Below, in pieces: positions 7,411-13,882 of a stretch of 14,290 nt of DNA. The translations under genes and the position numbers were made by a program. A model generated the notes under the pieces. That model worked only from the letters and a program-made list of their open reading frames with translations, made no database searches and was not told where the DNA came from. Origin of the DNA: JACNLN01 sp964626495 (GTDB taxonomy: Bacteria; Fidelibacterota; Marinisomatia; Marinisomatales; CAZVFT01); contig CAZVFT010000065.1 of the NCBI GenBank assembly GCA_964626495.1, positions 1 to 14,290 on the forward strand, written 5' to 3'. Position 1 is the stretch's first letter; every line of letters begins with the position of its first letter.

Positions 7411-8562
7411 ATGGTACATAACTATATAAATAGAAAGTTAGAAAGCAATATAACCAAATTGTCAGGTAAATATCCAATTTTAACAATATTAGGTCCAAGA
7501 CAATCCGGTAAGACAACATTATTACGTCATATATTACCTGATGTTGATTATGTCTCTCTCGAGTCACCAGATATTCGTTCAGTAATTAAACAGGATCCAA
7601 GAGGATTTTTGGATAAATATAAGCACAAACGCGTTATCATTGATGAGTTTCAGAGAATTCCAGAGTTGGCATCTTATCTGCAGGAATATGCTGATTTGTA
7701 TTACAATATGGGACAGATATTTATCACAGGTTCACAACAATTCAATGTAATGAAAGACGTGTCACAGTCTCTTGTAGGCAGGACTACCATTCTTCGATTG
7801 TTACCATTTTCATTAGCAGAACTAAAAAATACTCATCGCTTTGATACACCTGAAGAAGCAATGATTCATGGGTTTTATCCTGCAATCTATGATCGTAAGC
7901 TGAAAAGTATTAATTGGTATCCTTCGTATATCGAAACATATTTAGAAAGAGACATTCGGCAACATCTACAAATCGGAAATCTGGATAAATTTCTATATTT
8001 TATTAAAATGTTAGCTGGTCGTGCAGGACAACTGACGAATATGAATAATATAAGTATTGAAGTAGGAATAACTCAACCCACGGCGAGAAAATGGTATTCA
8101 ATTCTGAAGGAAAGTCAGATCGTATTTTCATTACAGCCGTATCATAAAAACATCAATAAGCGAATGATCAAAACACCAAAAGTATATTTTGTTGATACAG
8201 GTTTGTTATGTTTTTTACTGAATATCCATACTGAAATGGATTTAGAAATACATCCATTAAGCAGTTTTATCTTTGAGAATTTTGTCATTTCTGAGTATTA
8301 CAAATCAAGATTCTATTCCGTCGGACCTATGCCCGAACTGTATTTTTTCCGTGATAAAAGTGGACACGAAGTGGATTTGATTATTCAACACCAGGGTAAA
8401 TTAAAACTCTTAGAAATCAAATACACTCGTACTATTCAAAAATCTCACTTTCGTAATTTAATATATTTACAAAAATTATTGGACACTCATTCATCATCGG
8501 TATTTTTTGCAGGAGAAGCAAAATTGCCTCAAGTTATGGACTGGTCAGAACTATTAAGATAA
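7411..8562 (+). CDS. AAA-type ATPase with DUF4143 domain
   Basis: This 383-residue protein of the widespread AAA_14/DUF4143 family has Walker A GPRQSGKTT starting at G28, Walker B VIIDEFQ with D78-E79, and a sensor-like GSQQF at about residues 110-115. The C-terminal DUF4143 region (about 190-365) includes the winged-helix-like QPTARKWYSILKES and ends in a PD-(D/E)XK-like core: HEVDLII (E320, D322) then LLEIKY (E335, K337). Length is normal and the gene is intact. The biological role of this family is poorly known; members are often scattered through genomes and vary among strains. It has no link to purine metabolism, is clearly more AT-rich than ygfK, and is separated from both neighbours by 98 and 183 bp, so it is probably a later insertion between ygfK and the deaminase gene. 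No Shine-Dalgarno is seen before the ATG. Confidence 0.88.
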   Translation: MVHNYINRKLESNITKLSGKYPILTILGPRQSGKTTLLRHILPDVDYVSLESPDIRSVIKQDPRGFLDKYKHKRVIIDEFQRIPELASYLQEYADLYYNMGQIFITGSQQFNVMKDVSQSLVGRTTILRLLPFSLAELKNTHRFDTPEEAMIHGFYPAIYDRKLKSINWYPSYIETYLERDIRQHLQIGNLDKFLYFIKMLAGRAGQLTNMNNISIEVGITQPTARKWYSILKESQIVFSLQPYHKNINKRMIKTPKVYFVDTGLLCFLLNIHTEMDLEIHPLSSFIFENFVISEYYKSRFYSVGPMPELYFFRDKSGHEVDLIIQHQGKLKLLEIKYTRTIQKSHFRNLIYLQKLLDTHSSSVFFAGEAKLPQVMDWSELLR

Positions 8563-8611
8563 AATCGTGTCTACATTAGCTTAATATTTGAAAGGCTAGA
8601 AAGACAGATCG

Positions 8612-8719
8612 ATGGATGATCCGACCTATTATTGCAAAATTGTAACTGCATTAGAAAAGACTATTGAGATACAGAAAGAGATTGACAAACTTTATCCTAA
8701 AGTGGAGAAATCACTCTGA
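8612..8719 (+). CDS. Possible 35-residue small protein
   Basis: A short frame begins MDDPTYYCKIVTALEKTI and ends KEIDKLYPKVEKSL. It is rich in heptad-like Leu/Ile and charged residues, as expected for a short amphipathic helix or coiled coil. An in-frame TAG at 8597 rules out a longer upstream start. There is AAAGG 16 nt upstream, too far for a good ribosome site. It lies 27 nt before the deaminase gene, so it may be a leader peptide, the tail of a gene lost when the ATPase arrived, or chance. No family is recognised. Confidence 0.25.
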   Translation: MDDPTYYCKIVTALEKTIEIQKEIDKLYPKVEKSL

Positions 8720-8745
8720 ACTCTATAGAAAAACTGAATGATTAA

Positions 8746-10101
8746 ATGAGCCGAATATTAATCAAAAATCCCTTAACCGTCGCAGCTATGAACGATTTGA
8801 AAGATGAATTCAAGGGCGGACATATTCTCATCGAAGATGACAAGATTGTATCCATTGGTCCAGAACCCCTGGACATTCCATCGGATGAGGTCATTGATGC
8901 TACGGGAATGGTTGTGTTACCAGGTTTTATAAACACACATCATCACCTGTTTCAAACTCTGACACGGAATATTCCCTTGATGCAGAATCAGCCCCTTTTC
9001 AGCTGGCTTACCAACCATTATGAAGTCTGGCGCGAGTTGACAGAACAAGGGGTTACCATCAGTGCTAAGATCGGGTTGCTGGAATTGATGAAGTCCGGTG
9101 TGACAACCAGTTCAGACCATCTCTATGTATTCCCTCAAAAGGAGAGTAGTCAGTTAATTGATGCTGAAATTGCTGCCGCTCAGGAATTGGGAATCCGATT
9201 TCACCCCACAAGAGGTTCTATGTCTTTGGGGAAATCTAAAGGAGGACTTCCTCCAGACGATGTGGTTCAAACGGAAACTGATATCCGGAAAGATAGTGAG
9301 AGACTTCTGAAAAAGTACCATGATGAATCAGATGGAACAATGATACGTATCTCGCTGGCACCGTGCTCACCCTTTTCCGTTACACAGGAATTGATGAGAG
9401 CCACAGCAGAGTTTGCTAAAGCGAACAATCTACACATTCATACACATCTTGCAGAAACGCTGGATGAAGAGTTCTTTTGTCTTAAGACTTATGGCAGACG
9501 TCCAGTGGATTATGTAGACTCCCTTGGATGGATTGTCAAAAATGCCTGGTTCGCTCATGCTATCCATCTGAATGATGAAGAGATCGAGCGACTGGGGGAG
9601 GTCGGAGCGGGAGTGAGTCACTGTCCCACTTCCAATATGCGGCTGGGGAGCGGCATAGCACGGATCAAAGAGATGCTGAATGCAGGCATTCGAGTTAGCC
9701 TTGGCGTGGATGGTTCGGCTTCGAATGATTCATCGAATATGCTCGCAGAAATCCGCAATGCGATGCTGATTTCTCGTCTCAGAGAAGAACAGTATTGGCT
9801 CACGGCAAGAGATGTTTTGATGATGGCAACTCGTAGCGGAGCATCGGCTTTGGGAAGAAATGACATCGGCGAAATATCCGTTGGAAAATGTGCGGATTTG
9901 GCTTTATTCTCGATGGATAAAATCGAATATGCCGGTGGAATGAGCGATCCGCTTGCGGCATTGGTTTTCTCAAATCGAATGTCAGCGGTTGATTTTCTGA
10001 TTATCAACGGTGAAATTCAAATTCGCAACGGAAAAAGTAAAATTGATGAGAACAAATTGATTGAAACACATAACAAAATTGCAAGTGAGATGGTTGAATG
10101 A
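8746..10101 (+). CDS. 8-oxoguanine deaminase-like amidohydrolase (SsnA/ATZ-TRZ family)
   Basis: This 451-residue metal-dependent amidohydrolase is predicted to hydrolyse the amino group of 8-oxoguanine to give urate and ammonia. The metal site is visible: H65-x-H67 in NTHHHLFQTL, H234 in HIHTHLAE with E237 as the likely proton shuttle, H271 in FAHAIHLND, and D322 in GVDGSASND. The long conserved stretches HPTRGSMSLG, LAPCSPFSVT and SHCPTSNMRLGSG are characteristic of 8-oxoguanine deaminases rather than of E. coli SsnA, which shares the family and genomic place but reads quite differently here. The length is as expected. The start follows the small frame at 8612 by 27 nt, without a clear Shine-Dalgarno. 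Its last four bases overlap the FAD subunit gene (ATGA), so the two are translationally linked. The deaminase family is certain; the exact substrate is likely but unproven. Confidence 0.85.
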   Translation: MSRILIKNPLTVAAMNDLKDEFKGGHILIEDDKIVSIGPEPLDIPSDEVIDATGMVVLPGFINTHHHLFQTLTRNIPLMQNQPLFSWLTNHYEVWRELTEQGVTISAKIGLLELMKSGVTTSSDHLYVFPQKESSQLIDAEIAAAQELGIRFHPTRGSMSLGKSKGGLPPDDVVQTETDIRKDSERLLKKYHDESDGTMIRISLAPCSPFSVTQELMRATAEFAKANNLHIHTHLAETLDEEFFCLKTYGRRPVDYVDSLGWIVKNAWFAHAIHLNDEEIERLGEVGAGVSHCPTSNMRLGSGIARIKEMLNAGIRVSLGVDGSASNDSSNMLAEIRNAMLISRLREEQYWLTARDVLMMATRSGASALGRNDIGEISVGKCADLALFSMDKIEYAGGMSDPLAALVFSNRMSAVDFLIINGEIQIRNGKSKIDENKLIETHNKIASEMVE

Positions 10102-10862
10102 TCTCTCCAATTTCCAATTTCCAGTTTCCAGTTTCTCTCCAAGATGCTTTTGAATTAAGCCAATCGGGCAACAAGATTCTTTTCACCGGTGGGACTTACA
10201 TTTTGACTGGAATTAACTCTGGGAAAACGCTGATTGACATCAACAATCTTTTGGATTCTTCGATAGATGTCGCTTATGAGCAAGTTCGAATCGGAGCCGG
10301 TGCAAATTTGCAACATTTTGTAGATTGTGCAATGCAAGTGAATCCGAATTGCAAACTCATTCCATCGATTCAGTTTTCTTGTCCGTCGAAAAATATCCGA
10401 AATCAGCGGACATTTGGTGGTGAGATTGCACAAAATCGCCCAAATTCCGAAATTCTGGCTTTTTTAAATGCCGTGGATGCGCAACTCACGATTGTTCCAA
10501 AAAACGAATTTCAAACTTCCATTCGTGATTGGGATGGTGACGGAATCATCACTGAAATTTCCTATTTCCCTAAAGAAATTGATGTGATTGCGATTCAGCG
10601 ATTTGCCGTTATTCCGTCTGCACCTACGATTGTCAGCATAGCGGGAGTTTTGAAAAATGGCAATCTTGAATTTGCAATCGGCGGCAAAACGGATAAAATC
10701 GCAAATCATCAAGTCGCTCTGGAAAATTGGGAAGAGGATTCGGCAAAGAAAATCGCAAAACAAGCGAAATCAGGATTTTACGATGATGAATTTGGTTCAG
10801 TATCTTATAAAGAATCGCTTATCAAAACGGCAATTCAGCGGGTGAAAGACGAATTGATATGA
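10098..10862 (+). CDS. ygfM: FAD-binding subunit of molybdenum hydroxylase (YgfM-like)
   Basis: This 254-residue medium subunit of the xanthine dehydrogenase family binds FAD between the Fe-S clusters and the external electron carrier. Family signs: FQFPVSLQDAFEL at residues 9-21, the FAD loop FTGGTYIL (about 29-36), IGAGANLQHF, and IRNQRTFGGEIAQNRPNSEI (about 100-120), whose RNQxTxGGEIA wording matches E. coli YgfM more than classic XdhB. A C-terminal GSVSYKESLIKTAIQRV segment also matches YgfM. The length agrees with YgfM (about 259). The ATG overlaps the deaminase stop (ATGA), and the 3' end overlaps the next gene in the same way. Codons 4-12 are written by a tandem heptamer repeat, an oddity discussed separately. 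The NAD-binding loop is not evident, so the electron partner may be YgfK. Confidence 0.85.
   Translation: MISPISNFQFPVSLQDAFELSQSGNKILFTGGTYILTGINSGKTLIDINNLLDSSIDVAYEQVRIGAGANLQHFVDCAMQVNPNCKLIPSIQFSCPSKNIRNQRTFGGEIAQNRPNSEILAFLNAVDAQLTIVPKNEFQTSIRDWDGDGIITEISYFPKEIDVIAIQRFAVIPSAPTIVSIAGVLKNGNLEFAIGGKTDKIANHQVALENWEEDSAKKIAKQAKSGFYDDEFGSVSYKESLIKTAIQRVKDELI
10107..10134 (+). repeat. Tandem heptanucleotide repeat (CCARTTT x4) inside the FAD subunit start
   Basis: Four head-to-tail copies are seen: CCAATTT, CCAATTT, CCAGTTT, CCAGTTT. They begin 9 nt after the ATG and encode part of ISNFQFPV. Seven is not a multiple of three, so gain or loss of one unit would shift the frame of the gene. The repeat is imperfect in one position, which lowers slippage rates. 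Confidence 0.8.
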
Positions 10863-11308
10863 ACATTCGGTTTACTCTAAATAGCATTGAACAAACGGTA
10901 AAAATTACAAGAAGCCAAACGCTTTTTGAGTTTTTGCGTAACAGCGGAATCAAGAGCGTAAAATACGGTTGCGATGATGGTCGGTGCGGTGCGTGTGCTG
11001 TTTTGATTGACGACAAAGCGTTCAATTCGTGCTTGATTTTGATGCACACTTTGGAAGGAAAAACCATCGAAACTGTGGAGAGTTTCACAAAAGACGGAGA
11101 ACTCCATCCGTTGCAACACAAATTCATTGAAGAAGGCGCAATTCAATGCGGATATTGCACACCGGGAATGTTGATTTCCTTAGAAGCACTCTATCGGGAA
11201 AATCAAAATCCGAATGAAGATGAAATCAAAGATGCGTTGGCTGGAAATCTCTGTAGATGCACCGGATATGTGAAGCCGATTAAAGCCGCGGATTCAATTA
11301 GGAATTAA
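10859..11308 (+). CDS. [2Fe-2S] subunit of molybdenum hydroxylase
   Basis: This 149-residue small subunit of the xanthine dehydrogenase/CoxS family carries two [2Fe-2S] clusters that wire the molybdenum centre to FAD. The N-terminal plant-ferredoxin cluster uses C38, C43, C46 and C58 (YGCDDGRCGACAV, then FNSC). The helical-bundle cluster uses C97, C100, C132 and C134 (QCGYCTPGM, then NLCRCTGY). Q96 is the residue that contacts the pterin cofactor in known enzymes. All eight cysteines are present. This contrasts with E. coli XdhD, where, as I recall it, the equivalent domain is fused to the large subunit and has lost its cysteines. The ATG overlaps the FAD gene stop by 4 nt; the next gene follows 5 nt after the stop. 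It is a complete and probably functional electron-transfer subunit. Confidence 0.93.
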   Translation: MNIRFTLNSIEQTVKITRSQTLFEFLRNSGIKSVKYGCDDGRCGACAVLIDDKAFNSCLILMHTLEGKTIETVESFTKDGELHPLQHKFIEEGAIQCGYCTPGMLISLEALYRENQNPNEDEIKDALAGNLCRCTGYVKPIKAADSIRN

Positions 11309-11316
11309 GAATTATG
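11296..11316 (+). repeat. Heptanucleotide repeat (AATTARG-like x3) at a gene junction
   Basis: AATTAGG, AATTAAG and AATTATG stand head to tail. The unit array contains the stop codon of the [2Fe-2S] gene and the start codon of the zinc-ribbon gene (11314). It is the second heptamer array in this operon; reverse-complemented, the first (AAATTGG) is similar in composition to this one. Confidence 0.6.
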
Positions 11317-11598
11317 AGCCAAAACGAAGCGAAGATCGACAGAGAAAATCACGAATTGAAGAAGTTATGTTTTCAATGCGGAAAAAATGGTGCAGATATG
11401 TTTGGATATGCAATCTGTGACTCTTGCAAATCAAAATTGGGATTATTCACAGATGCGACAATCAAGAAATATGATTCTATGAAGTTCCGTGAGGAAATTA
11501 GCAATAGACTAAAGATTTTGGAAAAAGATTTCATCAAAAAGAAAATCAAACTTCTGCATATCCAAGAAAGATTGAAACAGATAAATAATGTTGGATAA
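11314..11598 (+). CDS. Small zinc-ribbon/coiled-coil protein of unknown function
   Basis: This 94-residue protein has two CxxC knuckles, C19-C22 (CFQCG) and C35-C38 (CDSCK), separated by 12 residues, a likely zinc ribbon. A Lys/Glu-rich helix (about residues 55-92) follows and probably forms a coiled coil. There is no signal peptide or membrane segment. The gene is tightly embedded: 5 nt after the [2Fe-2S] gene and overlapping the molybdopterin subunit gene by 11 nt, so it is surely co-transcribed. An unrelated reading frame between small and large subunits of a molybdenum hydroxylase is not standard. It may be a folding, metal-insertion or regulatory helper, or a bystander. I do not recognise a named family. 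Coding status is well supported by placement and motif. Confidence 0.7.
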   Translation: MSQNEAKIDRENHELKKLCFQCGKNGADMFGYAICDSCKSKLGLFTDATIKKYDSMKFREEISNRLKILEKDFIKKKIKLLHIQERLKQINNVG

Positions 11599-13879
11599 AA
11601 TGAAAGTAATCGGGAAAAAGACACCCCGTGTCGACGGGTACTCTCTGGTGACAGGACAGCCTGTTTTTACTGATGATGTTCAGTTAAACGACCTTCTCCA
11701 TATCAAGATTTTACGCAGTCCCTATGCACACGCAAAAATTGTCCATATCGATGTTTCGGAAGCTCTAAAAATAAAGGGGGTGGCAGACGTCATCACGCAT
11801 AAAGATATCACCCCTCGATATTTCACCACAGCAGGTCAGGGATATCCGGAGCCTTCAGCTTACGACACCTTAATTCTTGATTCCAAAGTTCGGTATGTTG
11901 GGGATCGTGTTGCGATTGTTGCTGCTGAATCGGTTGAAATTGCTGAAGCAGTTCTTGAGAAAATCGTTGTGGAATATGAGGAACTCCCAACCATATTTGA
12001 TCCTCGAGAAGCAGTAGACAACCCTACTCTTCTCCACAAAGTTGAAGATAAAGCTGGAATTGCTGATTTTAATAGAAATATTGCCGGTCACTTCGATGCT
12101 GAAGTTGGGGATGTAAAAAAAGGGTTAGCTGAATCAAAACACATTTTTGAAAAAGAATATTCTCTTCCATATGTTCAGCACTGTCATATTGAACCCCATG
12201 TTGCTCTGACATGGATAGATGAGAACAATCGCCTTGTTATACGGACTGCAACCCAAGTTCCATTTCATGTCCGAAGAATTATCAGTAGGATTTTGGATTT
12301 TCCAATGTCCCGAATTCGTGTAATAAAACCGAGAGTTGGAGGAGCCTTTGGCGGTAAGCAGGAAATTCTTACTGAAGATGTGTGCGCTGCAGTCACATTA
12401 AGAACACATCGTCCTTCCCGTCTTGAGTTAACAAGATCAGAAGAATTTCACGCCAGCCGGACACGCCATCCACAAATTGTTAAATTCAAAATTGGTGTGA
12501 ATGAAGATTTTACTTTCAATGCTATTGAAATGAACATCCTCGAAAATTCCGGTGCTTATGGATCGCACGCTTTGACTGTGATGTCCGTTACGGCAAGTAA
12601 ATCACTTGGACTTTATAAATCTCCAAACATTCGTGTAAATGCCACAGCGGTTTACACAAATTTACCTGTTGCAGGAGCATATCGTGGGTACGGTGCTCCT
12701 CAGGGATTTTTTCCATTGGAGTCTCTTGTAGACGAAATCGCAAATGAGTTAAGATTGGATCCCGTTGAATTAAGGCATAAAAATTATGTACAAGAAGGGG
12801 ATGATGTTCCAATTGCTCAAATATTGGGTGAAGGACGTGAAGGATTTCCTGTAGTCATCCGATCTTGTGGACTTCATCAATGTTTGGAGGAAGGGAAAAA
12901 ACTCATTCGCTGGGATGATCTTCAGAAAGGAGATAAATCTGGGATTTTTCGTCGAGGAGCGGGTGTCGCAATTGCAGCTCAGGGTTCGGGCATTGCCGGG
13001 ATTGATATGGGCTCGGTATTTATTAAGATGAATGAGGACGCCAGTTTTAATCTCAATCTCGGAGCAACAGATATTGGGACCGGATCAGATACCACTATGG
13101 CTCAAATTGCCGCAGAGGTTCTGGATGTGCCGGTAGAAAAAATCATTGTCTATTCATCCGACACAGATTTAACCCCTTTTGATGCAGGAGCTTACGCTTC
13201 CAGCACCACGTTTATTTCTGGGGGAGCTGTGAAAAAGGCAGCTGAGGAGGTAAAACGACAAATCCTCGAGCAGGGGAAAAAGTTATTAAAAGCGGAGAAA
13301 GCAGAAATCAAAGATCAGCATGTAGTTGCAGCAGATGGTAAGCGTATCTCCTATCAGGAAATCTGTACAAAGACTTTCTATATCGAAGAACAGATGCAGA
13401 TCATGGCTACTGCTTCTCATACAAGTTTTGATTCTCCTCCTCCCTATAACGCAACCTTTGCTGACGTGACAGTGGATACAGAAACGGGTTTTGTAACAGT
13501 AAACAAAATCGTCAGTGTTACAGATATTGGTCAGGTCATCAATCCTCAGATGGCAGAAGGACAGGTGGAAGGATCCATCCCGCAATCTCTGGGATATGCT
13601 TTGTCAGAGTCTATGGTCTTTGACAATAAAGGAAGACCTCTGAATCTAGATTTCAATGACTATCACATATACACCGCTATAGACATGCCGGAGATTGTAA
13701 CGAAATTCGTTTATACTCATGAACCGAAAGGACCTTTTGGAGCAAAGGCTGTGGCAGAGATTCCCATCAACGGACCGGCTCCAGCTGTAGCAAACGCCAT
13801 TTTTAATGCATGCGGAGTTCGAATAAGAGAATTACCCATTACTCCTGAAAAAATATTGAACGCTTTATCTACGAATTGA
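11588..13879 (+). CDS. xdhD: XdhD-like molybdopterin-binding catalytic subunit of purine hydroxylase
   Basis: This 763-residue large subunit of the xanthine dehydrogenase family holds the molybdenum cofactor where purine hydroxylation or urate reduction would occur. Key motifs: RVGGAFGGKQ (residues 249-258), GAYRGYGAPQG (363-373), TDIGTGSDTTMAQIAAEVLD (about 495-515), GAYASSTTFISGG, and GPFGAKAVAEIPINGP with E724 as the catalytic glutamate (bovine Glu1261). R366 corresponds to bovine Arg880, which orients purines. Bovine Glu802 is replaced by Gln258, as in E. coli XdhD. Long stretches follow E. coli XdhD, including the ending RELPITPEKILNAL, but without its fused N-terminal Fe-S domain. The start at 11588 overlaps the zinc-ribbon gene by 11 nt; ATG 11600 (MKVIGKKTPRVDG) is equally possible. 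The gpt gene starts 3 nt after the stop. No in-frame UGA suggests selenocysteine. Confidence 0.9.
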   Translation: MLDKMKVIGKKTPRVDGYSLVTGQPVFTDDVQLNDLLHIKILRSPYAHAKIVHIDVSEALKIKGVADVITHKDITPRYFTTAGQGYPEPSAYDTLILDSKVRYVGDRVAIVAAESVEIAEAVLEKIVVEYEELPTIFDPREAVDNPTLLHKVEDKAGIADFNRNIAGHFDAEVGDVKKGLAESKHIFEKEYSLPYVQHCHIEPHVALTWIDENNRLVIRTATQVPFHVRRIISRILDFPMSRIRVIKPRVGGAFGGKQEILTEDVCAAVTLRTHRPSRLELTRSEEFHASRTRHPQIVKFKIGVNEDFTFNAIEMNILENSGAYGSHALTVMSVTASKSLGLYKSPNIRVNATAVYTNLPVAGAYRGYGAPQGFFPLESLVDEIANELRLDPVELRHKNYVQEGDDVPIAQILGEGREGFPVVIRSCGLHQCLEEGKKLIRWDDLQKGDKSGIFRRGAGVAIAAQGSGIAGIDMGSVFIKMNEDASFNLNLGATDIGTGSDTTMAQIAAEVLDVPVEKIIVYSSDTDLTPFDAGAYASSTTFISGGAVKKAAEEVKRQILEQGKKLLKAEKAEIKDQHVVAADGKRISYQEICTKTFYIEEQMQIMATASHTSFDSPPPYNATFADVTVDTETGFVTVNKIVSVTDIGQVINPQMAEGQVEGSIPQSLGYALSESMVFDNKGRPLNLDFNDYHIYTAIDMPEIVTKFVYTHEPKGPFGAKAVAEIPINGPAPAVANAIFNACGVRIRELPITPEKILNALSTN

Positions 13880-13882
13880 TAA

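Noticed and set aside
7354..7428. 24-codon frame before the ATPase
   Set aside because: It has no ribosome site or recognisable motif and runs into the ATPase start in another frame.
8746..10101. Naming the amidohydrolase ssnA from its neighbours
   Set aside because: Its conserved stretches fit 8-oxoguanine deaminase much better than E. coli SsnA, so the symbol was left empty.
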